Of a DNA stretch of 64,000 bases, positions 31,376-42,079 are shown in pieces. Origin of the DNA: Vandiemenella viatica (lineage: Eukaryota > Arthropoda > Insecta > Orthoptera > Morabidae). Where the stretch lies: contig CM061914.1 of the NCBI GenBank assembly GCA_031002005.1, positions 195,938,685 through 196,002,684 of the forward strand, written 5' to 3'. The notes below the pieces were generated by a model that saw only the letters and a list, made by a program, of their open reading frames with translations, was not told the origin of the DNA and did not search any database. Both the position numbers and the translations under genes were made by a program. Position 1 is the stretch's first letter, and each line of letters begins with the position of its first letter.

Positions 31376-31480
31376 GACACCTGATGAAGACGGCAGAGCT
31401 AGCAGTCGAAACGTCGCGTTTATACAACACCATCCGGCTGGACACCTGACAGGATTTCAGTGTACAATCTACTTGTATTT
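31376..31480 (+). repeat. CTGATGA...GAAACGTC repeat, copy 1
   Basis: CCTGATGAAGAC, a loop, AGTCGAAACGTCGCG, then TATACAACACCATCCGGCTG and GGACACCTGACAGGATTT. The GAC/GTC arms can pair. The same ordered blocks occur at 33340-33490. Confidence 0.6.
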
Positions 31481-32694
31481 TTGTAGAAAATTAAGTGTAT
31501 GTCAGCTCACTTGAATGGATTCTTTTTAAAATTTAGGCTCAGTGGAAATAGAACGCTATATACAGTACCACCATCTACAGTGACACAAGATACTGCTAAA
31601 ATAACTAATTTAATTGTGTAATCTTTGTTCTGTGACTTTTATTTTTGTCAGGAGTTATCAAGCTAGGTTGTGATTAAGTTAGATTTGAATCAACAAGCTG
31701 CGATTTAATTACTATTTAGGACAAAGTAAAAAAAGAGCCTTGGAAACGCTTACGACCTGGTGCTCACGTTGGGATCGGATTGTCTGGAAAGTTTGTCGGT
31801 GAACACCGATTTTAATTTTTCATCTCGGAGAAACATTTCGCTACAATTTTTGCCCCCGACAAGATGAGGCCGCGCTGATAGTCGGGTGTTTTCGCGTCTT
31901 CGACAGGACACAGTCAGATGTTGCACGCAACTAAGTCTCGCATTGGGGTAAATTAAATTACGTTTCTGTACCTCCGTGTTTCTCTTAGCGGCATAGACTA
32001 TTTTTTACTCATGTATTTACGTCGAGGTCATTAGAGGCGGGGTGGTGTGAGGTACACAACCTCACATTTCGTGATTTTGACATTAAAAAAGCTATTTTTA
32101 TTTAATAGTTATAATTGTATATACTAACTCTGAATTTTAAGTTCCAAGGTCAAAGTACATCAAGATGAATATAATGATATCTCTGGAATATAAAGAACAG
32201 TCGATAGAGTGGAAGAAAAGATTTGAAAGGAAGAGGACGAGTTTGTTTTGGAAAGAACCTGTTTTAAGAGAAGAGATGAAACAGAATGGCTAGATGGAGA
32301 AGCCACAAGAATCCCGGCGAGATTAAGAGGAAAACATTAGCCTGAGGTCAGAAGGTTTAGGGTTTTGATAAAGATAGTGGAATATGACTTTGGAAATGAT
32401 AATTGTTTGTTTAATGGAAAATATAGGAATTAGAAAGTGTTTTATTTGATATTGAGATTGAAATATAGATATAGACAAAGGAGTTGATTTAAAGTTTGTG
32501 TGGTAAGAATTTGATTAGTAATAATTTGATTTACAGCGTGAGTATCGAAATAAAACCAGCAACGGACAAAGAGGGATTAAGGAAATCCTTATGTACTGGT
32601 CTGGTGCAGGAAAAGTATTTATTTAAAAGTATGATAAAGTAACACTCATATGTGTTCTCTACAAAATAAAGGCGCAATACAGTGGTACGCTACA
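31481..32694. other. Unassigned sequence with a tiny SINE piece
   Basis: ACGTCGAGGTCATTAGAGGC at about 32019-32038 matches the SINE-A tail. 32160-32560 is purine-rich. No gene is seen. Confidence 0.4.
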
Positions 32695-32882
32695 ATGGGA
32701 CTGGGGACAAGGAACTGGAAGGAATTCGGCCACGGCGCTTTTGAAGGAAGCATCCCGGCTTTCGCATGGAGAGATTTGGGGAAACCATGGAAAACCCAAA
32801 TCTGGATGCCCGGACGGGGGTTCGAGTCGGCGTCCTCCCGAATGCGAGGCCAGAGAGTTAACCGTTACACCACCACGCTCGG
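32695..32882 (-). mobile_element. SINE-A copy, tail missing
   Basis: It has the body and tRNA-like head (GGTGTAACGGTTAACTCTCT at the A-box side; GACTCGAACCCCCG at the B box). It stops before the tail and has no A tract. Confidence 0.88.
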
Positions 32883-33339
32883 TAGCAGCATAGACATATT
32901 TTATATTTAATCGAATATATTTTCTAGTTCTTGTGATTATTACAACGTACTTTCCCCGAGAAAACACGTCAACCACTGGCCCCGTGCGGCGTGCAGGGTT
33001 ACCAACTTTCAAAAACTGAAACCCCCATTGTATGTTAAGCTAAACAAAATATTTTGACGAGGAATTTCCGAAAGTAAGGGAACAAAAATAGAAATTACAC
33101 TTTCGTGCTACCGTCACATATATCATATACCTCATCAGTCTGAAGCCGTCAGAACCTCTGTGCGGGCTCCACGCGCGTATTTCTCTCTTCGCAGTGTCCT
33201 TTGTACTCATGGGGACTGCAGGGCACACTAAGGATTTTTTTTAGGATTAGAATTCAGGTGCCCCATGTCGATTTGCACGAGCGTTGTGTGAGTGGATATT
33301 TTGCCGGCGTACTGATCCAATAAAATCCTCTCCACTGTC
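32883..33339. other. Unassigned sequence
   Basis: No gene or recognised repeat. Confidence 0.35.
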
Positions 33340-33490
33340 CAGTCGGATGATTTTGTATAAGCAAAACGTTTCGACATTACCTTTGCCGTCTTTATCAGGT
33401 GTCAGGTCTCTTTTAGATGTCACCGCCTAGACTGGCTTAGACGCCTACACAACACTATCCGGCTGGACAACCGAGAGGATTTTATTGTAC
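33340..33490 (-). repeat. CTGATAA...GAAACG repeat, copy 2 with inverted flank
   Basis: On the minus strand: CACCTGATAAAGACGG, a loop, ATGTCGAAACGTTTTGC, then TATACAAAATCATCCGACTG and GGACAGTGGAGAGGATTTTA. A plus-strand piece, CACTATCCGGCTGGACAACC and GAGAGGATTTTATTGTAC, lies at 33450-33490, so two partial units face each other. Confidence 0.55.
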
Positions 33491-33849
33491 GAGCGTTGAT
33501 GAATTGTGTTGTTTACCTGGCGCTGTCCTACCGTGATCTGATACCTGAACGACGGTGTCCTTGGATTCGACCTCCGTTCAACCTGTTCGTCGGCAGGCTT
33601 TGATCGAGATATTGCCAAACTGTTCGCCCAGCATAGGAGACGGACTGAGTATCCCATGCATAACAACAACAACTTTTCGCCCGATGCAGAAACTTCTTTT
33701 GCGTCCAGAAATCTTATCACTGACCCGTACGGGATATCAGCGGCCATTTTAAACTGAATCGTAGAAGCGAGAAGCTTCTGTGGAACAATATGGCTGACAG
33801 CAGTCGAAATTCGTCTCCGCCAGTGATGTCTTCAGGTAGCACACTTCAT
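33491..33849. other. Unassigned sequence
   Basis: Short frames of about 65-100 codons have no family features. Confidence 0.35.
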
Positions 33850-34950
33850 TTTTAATGCTGTCGTCAGTCTTTCGACTGGTTTGATGCAATCCTCCATCCC
33901 TTCCTATCCTGTGCTAACCTCTTCATTTCTACATACCCCTTACAACCCACGTCCTCAATTATCTGCTTCATGTATTCTAATCTCTGTCTTCCTCTACAGT
34001 TCTTACCTTCGACTGTTCCATCCACTAAGAAATCAACCAATCCAGCATGTCTCAAAATATGACCTACCAGCCTCTCTCTTCTTCCTGTAAGACTCTTCCA
34101 CTAACTTCCTTCCTCGCCCATCATTTCCAAAACTCGTACTTTTATCCGTCCACTTAATTTTCGGCATCCTTCTGTAGCACAACGTTTCAAATGCTTCAAT
34201 TTACTTTCTTTCTGAGTTTTAGAGTTTTAAAAAGTTATTTTTAAGTCCTAGATCTATATTTGAAACTAAAAGATTTCTCTTTTTCATAAAGGCTCTTTTT
34301 GCTAGTGCTATTCTGCGTTTAACATCATTCCTGCTTCGGCCATCGGTTGTAATTTTGATTTCCCAGTAGCACAATTCGCTTACTTATCCTAGTCCATGCG
34401 ATCCTAATTCTATATTTAATCTACTAGTATTAGTATCATTTTTTCTGCATTTGATCACTTTATTTATTTTTTTTTTTTTTTTTTTTTTTAAATAGCATTT
34501 GGCCATGTTAGCCATACAGCCAGTTCAACGTGTGTTTCTCTTACAATTTAGACATTTCATTTTAGTGTGATTATATTCTATATTCTGTAAGGACGATACA
34601 AGACAAACACAACATTTAATTAAAACCACCCATGCCCTTGGCCGGACTCGAACCGGCGACGCCTGCAACGAGAAGCAAGCACGCTATCCCTACGCTGCCG
34701 GGGTCGGCGTTTTGTTTTTATTTATATTCAGTCCAAAATCTTCCTTCAGTATTTTGTTCATGCCATTCAGTAACTTCTCAATATCCTCAGCCTGCTCAGC
34801 TAACAAGACAATGTCATCAGCTAATCGTAGCATACTGATTTTTTCTCCTTCAACAGTTATGCCACTTGAATTTTTTTTACTTCCTTTTTTGCTTCTTATA
34901 CGTACAATACTGCCGCTGTCGGTAGCAGAGATAAATTTGCGTCGACTCGC
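33850..34950 (-). pseudogene. RTE-type LINE, RT palm to C-terminus, SINE-split
   Basis: From high to low coordinates the minus strand gives SMLRLADDIVLLAEQAEDI, containing the catalytic ADD of the RT, and NGMNKILKEDFGLNINKNK. After the nested SINE at 34468-34708 it gives a decayed FCYLGSK-like block. It ends with a C-terminus MRHAGLVDFLVDGTVEGKNC, RGRQRLEYMKQIIEDVGCKG and KRLAQDRKGWR. Comparison with 38705-39475 shows the same family and the same 3' end (reverse-complemented, GACTGATGAC-like). Stops and frameshifts are frequent. Confidence 0.8.
34468..34708 (-). mobile_element. SINE-C copy 1 (second tRNA-derived family)
   Basis: On the minus strand it has a tRNA-like head GCCGACCCCGGCAGCGTAGG through CGCCGGTTCGAGTCCGGC (perfect T-arm, B box GGTTCGAGTCC). 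A non-tRNA body ends GGCTGTATGGCTAACATGG, CCAAATGC and then poly-A. It is unrelated to SINE-A. A second copy with a clean target duplication is at 57236-57489. Confidence 0.85.
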
Positions 34951-35268
34951 TGTTCGGTTGTGAATATCGGGTGATCGTTATCTTAAAGACCAGCGATGCG
35001 AATTCCGATGATCAACAACGCAGAAGAGCAGAGGAAACGCGCTAACTGTCCGCCTCAGAGAGTTCCTAACTCGACGGGAAAGTTTTATCCGCCAAATGAA
35101 GCCCTGCTACAGATCCGCCTGCGAGGAAAAAGCCCTCAAGTCGGCGGACGCCATTAGACATCGCACACACCGCCAGCGAATACAGAACAGTCGGCTCTAT
35201 TACGGAGCCAAGGCAACTCCAGGTAGAAGAAAAGTCACGCCGGTGCAAAAAAATAAGAATGATTCTAA
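34951..35268. other. Unassigned sequence
   Basis: No gene. A 113-codon frame crossing into the next element is a by-product of its composition. Confidence 0.35.
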
Positions 35269-36757
35269 GGCCGGTTACACACTTGGCGGTTTCGTCCGCT
35301 CCGGAAATGCAGTGGCGCAACTCGCAAGGGATCAAATGGGAGCTTACACACTGGGCGGAGGGGAAAACCCGCGGCAGCGCTGCCGTCGACGGCATATATG
35401 CCGTCGCGCGCTGCCACTACATTCGACGGTTGTTTGACCGCCCCAGTCCAGACAGTGGCCCATGTGGTGGCCAGATGGGCAATTGCACACTAGGCGGATT
35501 CTAACCGCTTGTGCGTTTTCAGTCTGTGTAAAGTTATCATTTTTTTAATTTAAAAATCGTCATATGAGTTAAGTGGTGACATTTCGTTAGTGGAAGCTAG
35601 ACCAGTTTTAAGAGACAAAACAGTGGTTTCTTTTAAAGATCGGGACGCTACCGGGAACGCTTGGAATGAAGTGTGCCTTGAAAGTGAAATGATTTTGACG
35701 AAATGGAAAATTAGGAAAAATACCTTTGAATAGTAAACTATTGATCACGTATTTTTACCAATTCAACTAGAATTTGAATAATATTGAATCACATTTTATA
35801 TAAAGATTTTGGTTTTTAATGGTATATAACTCTGTCCTCATATCTTAGACATTTACCAAGGAACACTTTCAATATTCGAAATTCTGTCGCTCGACATTGT
35901 GAGATTTTTTTTCTTTTCTTTTTTAACACAGCATTGACGAGACAAGCTGTTTAATAAATTCGGCATCATCTTCGCCATTTACTTTCGATTTTTCTTTGTA
36001 AAGTAATAATTTTTAAAACACTCAACATATTACAACTTAAGCAAAAATGTTTAACTAGTCGTTTGTGCTTGTAAGAATAAAAGCAATGTAGAGCAAACTC
36101 AACAATGATGAGTCGGTTACACAGTGAAGTATTTGTATAGTGTATTTTTCAAACTTTTCTTGTACACCTATTCATATTCACCTAAAGGAGTTTTCACGCT
36201 AATTAACATAAAATAAATATAGAGGCTTGGAATTATATAAAATTAAATGTTTGTCTTTAGTAGGTCCATGAGAAATCTGCTTACTTCAAGGTGATTACCA
36301 GCATTTCCACACTTTGAATACAATTTATCAACTGTGTATTTCTCCTTTGAATGACATACTTTAATTTCGCAAGCAACTCTCGATATAAACATCCCAAATT
36401 AATTGAAAAATTTGCTGTTATCGATCCTCAAATATTCTGTCCTCCTTTGGTTTTTTCTTTTCCTATTTCTATGGTGACGGAACCGTTAAAATAAAAAATT
36501 TAAAACCTAACTACGAAATAATAAACACCGAATTAACTAAATTAACATCTAATTTCACAAAATGAAACTCAAGTCACCAAAAGCAAGGTACTGACGCCCG
36601 ACCACGTCACCTTTTTCCTGCTCTTCTTAGCAGTGGAAGTTTCAACGCTGAAATGGCAGCGGTAGTTCGACCGCTCAATGTGTAAACACCTCAAATTCTA
36701 TAGGCGGCAACGGAGAAATTTCCGGAGCGGACGAAACCGCCCAGTGTGTAACCGGCC
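35269..36757. mobile_element. PIF/Harbinger-like non-autonomous element with TAA duplication
   Basis: Left end GGCCGGTTACACACTTGGCG and right end, reverse-complemented, GGCCGGTTACACACTGGGCG match for about 40 bases with one mismatch. TAA lies directly outside both ends (35266-35268 and 36758-36760). Subterminal copies of TTACACACTGGGCGG (about 35345) and TTGCACACTAGGCGG (about 35483) resemble transposase binding repeats. The 1.49-kb interior is AT-rich with no transposase. Confidence 0.8.
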
Positions 36758-36975
36758 TAAGGGTTCAAGTAACCAATAGTTTCATAAAAATGACACTTGT
36801 TTCGTACCGACGGAAACGGATTTTACCTACTTGATTAATCGTACCACAGTCACGCCATTTACTGCCAGTTAATCACAGGCAGAGTATTTTGAAGTGTGTT
36901 GTCTTTCGACATTTACTTCAACATAATCTAGAAGGAGCAACACTTTGCTTTTGGTATGGCTTATCGTTGGCGTTC

Positions 36976-38412
36976 TTAGTTTAGAATAGCGAGTGGTCTT
37001 TTATGACGGTCAATACCTGTAACGTATTGCCCGAGCGAGTTGACTTCCGGGTTCCTGGTCTTCTGGGCGCGCTCGTAGAACGTCGCAGACAGCTGTCTGA
37101 AGCGATCCGTCAGCAGCGGGATGTTAGTAGTCTCGTGCAGAACTGCAGTCGGGAATCTGCTCGGTAAGTGGAGGGCCCGTTTTAGTGCCCTGTTCTGTAT
37201 CACCTGAAGGCGCTGTAGGTGAGAAGCAGCTGCATAGCCCCATACGGGACAAGCGTATTCCATAATTGGTCTTACCAGGGTGATATAGATGTTTACTCCC
37301 GTGGCGGGCTTCAAAAGACTGTTCCTGTTGAGCACAGGGTAAAGAGCGTGCAGTCTAGCACTTGCCCTCCTCCTGATGTCTTGAATATGGGCTCGCCAAG
37401 TCAGTCGCCGGTCAAGAGTGACTCCGAGGTACTTGACTTCATTTTCCCACGGGATCGTCTCGTTGTGAAGTCGAAGGTGAGGAAGGTTTTGAGTGCGTCT
37501 CTTACTGATAATGATGGCTTGGGTTTTTGTGGCGTTGATGGTTATTCTCCACCGTTTTGCCCAGTCTTCAGTTGATTGTAGGACTTCTTGCAGACGCCTA
37601 GTTGCTATGGCACAGCTTCTGCTTGCCGTGCAGTATGCCGTGTCATCGGCATAGGTGGCAGTAATAACTCTGGGAGCGGTAGGCACGTCAGCGGTGAAAA
37701 GCGCATAGAGCACTGGTCCCAGTACAGAGCCCTGCGGTACCCCAGCAAGGATTCGCCTCACAGTTGAAGTGGCCTCGCCTACACGAACGCAAAAGGTGCG
37801 CCCAGTGAGATATGACATAAGGAGCTTTACTAGTCTGCCTGAGAAGCCTTGTTCGTATAGTTTGAGTAGCAGGCCTGTATGCCACACAGAGTCGAACGCT
37901 CTGGCGATATCCAGAAGCACCAGGCCACAGTATTGTTTTTCGTTGAATGCCCTTGTCGCTGCTTCAACCACCCTCATGAGCTGTTGCGTGGTGGAGTGAT
38001 TGCGGCGAAAGCCGAACTGGTGGTGGGGGATAATCTCGTTCCGTTCTATGTAATGATTTAGCCTCTTGAGCAATAATCGCTCAAAGACTTTGCTTATAGA
38101 CGGCAAGAGGCTTATTGGCCGGTAACTCTGAGGTAGGTGCGGGTCCTTCCCGCTTTTGTGTATTGCCACAACTTCAGCATGTTTCCAGCATTGGAGGAAT
38201 TGCTGAGTGCGAAGAATGTTGTTAAATATTCCTGCCAAGTAAGTTGACGCTTGGAGTGGTAGATTTTTGAGACAGTTATTGAAGACGCGATCATGACCAG
38301 GTGCTTTATCTGGGTGAAGTGTGGCTAGGCAGCTCGCAACCTCTTCCGGAGTGATTAATCGTACCTTTGATTCCAGGTTAGTTCCGTCATAGGTCATTAA
38401 TAATGACGTCAC
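36976..38412 (-). CDS. Jockey-type LINE reverse transcriptase, 5'-truncated ORF2
   Basis: This is the longest open frame in the window, 478 codons without a stop. It is the reverse transcriptase of a Jockey-clade non-LTR retrotransposon, which copies element RNA into the chromosome at a nick. Visible blocks, in residues: PDKAPGHD 34-41, SYRPISLLPSISKVFER 96-112, FGFRRNHSTT 133-142, LLDIARAFDSVWH 166-178 (motif A), GVPQGSVLGPVLY 224-236, YADD 254-257 (catalytic pair), VKYLGVTLDRRLTWRAHI 326-343 and LVRPIMEYACPVWG 379-392. The first codon is GTG, and the first ATG is residue 6. The element is 5'-truncated, so the true start lies in missing sequence. There is no endonuclease domain or ORF1, so it cannot move alone. 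The intact catalytic region suggests a recent insertion. Confidence 0.9.
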   Translation of the reverse strand: MTSLLMTYDGTNLESKVRLITPEEVASCLATLHPDKAPGHDRVFNNCLKNLPLQASTYLAGIFNNILRTQQFLQCWKHAEVVAIHKSGKDPHLPQSYRPISLLPSISKVFERLLLKRLNHYIERNEIIPHHQFGFRRNHSTTQQLMRVVEAATRAFNEKQYCGLVLLDIARAFDSVWHTGLLLKLYEQGFSGRLVKLLMSYLTGRTFCVRVGEATSTVRRILAGVPQGSVLGPVLYALFTADVPTAPRVITATYADDTAYCTASRSCAIATRRLQEVLQSTEDWAKRWRITINATKTQAIIISKRRTQNLPHLRLHNETIPWENEVKYLGVTLDRRLTWRAHIQDIRRRASARLHALYPVLNRNSLLKPATGVNIYITLVRPIMEYACPVWGYAAASHLQRLQVIQNRALKRALHLPSRFPTAVLHETTNIPLLTDRFRQLSATFYERAQKTRNPEVNSLGQYVTGIDRHKRPLAILN

Positions 38413-38704
38413 AGTACTTTAGTCTGTCTCTCTAAAACTAACTTCACACCAGTACCAAGTCGATCAATACATTATATCGACGTATCATATCGCCTACGCA
38501 CATAGCTTTATAGGATCCAAACATTTTATAAAACCACAATGAAAATAGTACTTTTTAACAGGTAGTGTATCACATATTGCAACAGACCTGAGCGTAGTGG
38601 TCGGAACGTATGGTGTTACTATCACAATCGCATATTAGGCTCTCCTATTGGGATGTGATATGTTCTACGAACTGAAACACACCATATGATGTTATATTAT
38701 TATT
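38413..38704. other. Unassigned sequence
   Basis: No gene is seen. (ATT)n at about 38697-38708 is the 3' tail of the next LINE. Confidence 0.4.
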
Positions 38705-39475
38705 ATTTGCTGTCATCAGTCTATCGTCTGGTTTGATGCAATCCTCCATCCCTTCCTATCCTGTGCTAACCTCTTCATCTCTACATACCCCTTACAACCC
38801 ACGTCCTCAATTATCTGCTTCACATATTCTAATCTCCGTCTCCCTCTATAGTTCTTACCTTCGACTTTTCCCTCCACCAGCAAATAAACCAATCCAGCAT
38901 GTCTCAAAATATATCCTACCAGCCTGTCTCTTCTTTACGTAACCTACTTCCACAAACTTCTTTCCTCACCCATCATTTCCAAAACTCGTTCATTTCGTAC
39001 TTTATCTATCCATTTTATTTTCAGTGCCCTTCTATAGTATCATATTTCAAATTCTTCAAGTTTCCATCTTTCTGGTATTCCTAAAGTTCACGCTTCGTTG
39101 CCATAATAAAGAGTTTTAAAAGTAAAATTTCTGAGTCCTAGATCAGTGTTTGAAACTAAAAGATATCTCTTCTTCACGAAGGTTCTTTTTGCTAGTTCTA
39201 TTCTGCTCTTAACATGAATCCTGCTTCGGCCATCGGTTGTAATTTTACTTCCTAAGTAGCAAAATTCACTAAGTACTTCTATGACATCCGACCCTATTTT
39301 TATATTTAATCTACTGTTATTGGCATCACTTCTGCTACTTTTTCTCACTTTTGTCTTGCTTTGGTTTGTATTTAGTCCAAACTCTACCTTCAGTATTTTG
39401 TTCACGATATTTACTCACTTCTCAGTGTCCTCAACCCGTTATTGCAGCTAGACAATGTCATCAGAAAATCGTCGT
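38705..39475 (-). pseudogene. RTE-type LINE, C-terminal part
   Basis: On the minus strand: NDDFLMTLSSCNNGLRTLRS (a remnant of the FADD box), MNKILKVEFGLNTNQSKTKV, IEVLSEFCYLGSKITTDGRS, RIELAKRTFVKKRYL. After decay the C-terminus reads MRHAGLVYLLVEGKVEGKNY, RGRRRLEYVKQIIEDVGCKG, KRLAQDRKGWR. The 3' end carries (AAT)n, as RTE elements often do. It belongs to the same family as 33850-34950. Frameshifts disable it. Confidence 0.82.
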
Positions 39476-39954
39476 TCACCTTCGACCGAAAATTCGAGAC
39501 TCCCCGCAACAAATCCCCTTGTTTCTTGAGGCTTTCCACTGCAAGGAAGAGAATTTTCTTTTGGAATTCCCGCATGTCTTCATTACAAGGGAAGACGGGA
39601 GTTTCTAGTCTAGCCAAACAGGAGATACCCTTCCCTGGAGCAGGCCCGCTCTCTCGTATGAATTGCTGAGGGTTTTTCACACGTCCGGAATACCCGAGTA
39701 TTTATCAGACAACACTAGATTTTACTAAACTGACGTTACGTAGGAAGATGATAACGTTGGTACTTTGGCGGCCAGGATGGGTTGTCTAGACACTCGTGTG
39801 TGTGAGTGACGTGTAGGCTTGACACGTGCATCCCGTAGGGAGTCAGGACATGTGGCTTCTGATTGGCAGCCACACATACAGCGGCCAATCAGATACACGC
39901 GTCCCCCACCCAGCTGGAGTGGTCCAGCACACAGCTTCATAATTTGTGAGTCAA
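39476..39954. other. Unassigned sequence
   Basis: A minus-strand frame at 39411-39680 begins KNPQQFIRESGPAPGKGI. It contains ETPVFPCNEDMREFQKKILF before running into the LINE remnant. It has no family I recognise and may be a transposon or exon fragment. 39725-39954 is featureless. Confidence 0.3.
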
Positions 39955-40342
39955 CATGGGATGGAGATAAATGCAAAGGAGAGCCACCGTATTAGGTACA
40001 CAGATAAAAAGCTAAAGATTGATTATTATTATAAAGTGGCGAAGGAGCTACTTATTGAAGACTCGAAATGTAAATACCTAGGCATAACATTTGATAGCTG
40101 ACTTAGCTGGACAGAACACATTGGACAGGTAGTAGGGAAAGGGTTCAAAACCCTTCACCTGTTGGAAAGAGTGATGAGGGGATGCACTAGAGAAGTAAAG
40201 GAACTGGGTTACAAAACTCTGGTCAGACCACTGCTGGAATATGGTAGTGTAGTATGGGACCCACATTCTGGGTATCAAATACAGGAGTTGGAGGGGGTGC
40301 AGAGGAGGGCTGCCAGGTTTATATTGGGAAATGCAATTCTTT
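39955..40342 (+). pseudogene. CR1/L2-like LINE fragment (same family as 29350)
   Basis: QHGMEINAKESHRIRYTDKK, then CKYLGITFDS, a stop, LSWTEHIGQVVGKGFKTLHL, and LVRPLLEYGSVVWDPH, LEGVQRRAARF. It ends abruptly at 40342, and both ends are truncated. Confidence 0.85.
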
Positions 40343-40587
40343 ATTCATTTTTTAAAGATCTGCGCTCGATCCCATTTCCACATGCCTTACCGTTTCCGTT
40401 ACGAGTATGTCATTGGAAGCTTAAGTTGCTCGTAAAAACCTGAACCACATTTTCATGACAATGCACACAGTGCTATAACTACACCAAATGCTCTCGCACA
40501 GTCCCGCGGTATATCTCGAAAATACGAGTATTTCCAGCAACTGACCACGTCGATCCGAACGTGGTTCTTTGTCAGGGGACTTACTTA

Positions 40588-41765
40588 AGCCTGGTTCGCA
40601 CTAGGCTAGTCGCGTCTGAACAATTATAATCTAGTCGAGAAGTTTAGCCAGTAGTTTAGTCGAGTCGATCCGTTTTGTTGTGTTATATCTGGCGAGTAGC
40701 ACCCCCTACAACACGTCACTGCTTACTAAACAAGTCTGACTGAACCTGTCGCTTAGTCGAGTTCGTTAGCTGCCGCAAAAATGATATCAAGCCGGACCAA
40801 AGAAACAACATTAAAATTTGTTTCTAAATATGTAGAACATGAGTGCTTGTACAATATTAAGTCCCCGCACTACAAAAACAAACAGAGCAAGCAATCTGCA
40901 CACATGGTTTTGTAAACTACAGGGAACATACCTGGATTTGGTGAGAAGTAAATTACATTGACAGAACATTAAAAACATCTGCTTAGTGCACAATTTTATT
41001 ATTTATTTTTTACAATACCATATAGATTATACAATAAGATCTTATTATTACTAATGTTATTAGAAGTACTACCTAACACGATAAAAATCTTTTTAAGATG
41101 ATCTACCGGCAGAAGTAAAAAAAAAAGTAGTCCAAACATTTAGGCGCAGATACTGAAAAATTTTACATTCCTTCAGTAAAATGATTCAGTTTACTGGATG
41201 CATCTCTACGAAACATTACTTCAATTCCTTTAATGTTTCATAGATTTCTTCACACTGTAATGCATTAGGAAATACTTTATTTTCCGTGTATAAATACGAG
41301 GTGTGAGTGTCATTAAATTACAGCCGGTGGCAATAATGTAGAGAACTGCCTGCAATTACGTAATTGCCGGAATTGCACTTCTTAAGTGGGTATCTTCACT
41401 TTGAATTTCCAACTGCGTTTTCCGTAACGAAAAATTTACACGACTTTCGGACATTCTCAAACTATCTCAGGGATCTTCAGAAGGCAATTTGTAGCTCCTA
41501 GCTCATCTCTTCTATTAATCTATTTTCGTACCCTTTGTTTTTTATCACTTAAATTTCTACATCCCTCTCTTCTGAAATAGCCATTAGCCTAAGGTTTATC
41601 ACCTCATTCACTTTGTTGCGTTGCAGCCTGTTCATCTGGAAAATACCATTAAACTTGTGTACTGCACTCGACCGTAGTGCGAACGATGTTTGGTCAGTGG
41701 CAAGTAAGTTAGCTACTAAACTACTCGCCACTCTACTAAATTACTAGCCCAGTGCGAAGCAGTCT
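40588..41765. mobile_element. PIF/Harbinger-like non-autonomous element with TTA duplication
   Basis: Left end AGCCTGGTTCGCACTAGGC and right end, reverse-complemented, AGACTGCTTCGCACTGGGC agree in 19 of the first 23 bases. TTA lies outside both (40585-40587 and 41766-41768). Subterminal words AGTAGTTTAGT occur near both ends. The interior has no transposase. The superfamily call rests on the 3-base duplication and general style. Confidence 0.65.
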
Positions 41766-42079
41766 TTAGGAATAGCCGACTGGAAGTAGTGTGTCTGTTC
41801 ATGTTGTACGGGGCAGCTGTCGGATGGCTGCCTTGTGTTTGTGTTGTAACTTGATGCGCGGCGCCGTCTTAAGCAAACCGCCTCGAGCGCTGAGAGCGTC
41901 TTCCGCCCCCTGCCGCCCCCACGCCCCAGGTAGGCGGCGGGCACTTTGTGGCGCCGACAGCTCCCTCTGTGCGAGGTTAGCGCAGTGCCAGCCCTCAGCA
42001 CAACGTGGCGCTGTGATGTCGACAACTCCGTTTAACCTGCTCTGACGTTCAGCACTGATTCCAGAGCACCTCGTGTCTG
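41766..42079. other. Unassigned GC-rich sequence
   Basis: GC- and CpG-rich with overlapping frames of 84-93 codons on both strands and no recognisable domain. It could be an exon, promoter or old repeat. I cannot tell. Confidence 0.3.

Noticed and set aside
34468..34708. Target duplication around SINE-C copy 1 (TTTATTTAT on both sides).
   Set aside because: The right-hand copy does not directly abut the SINE end, and the area is T/A-rich, so the match may be chance.
41791..42045. GC-rich frames of 84-93 codons on both strands.
   Set aside because: The composition alone keeps frames open. No domain, splice context or homology is visible.
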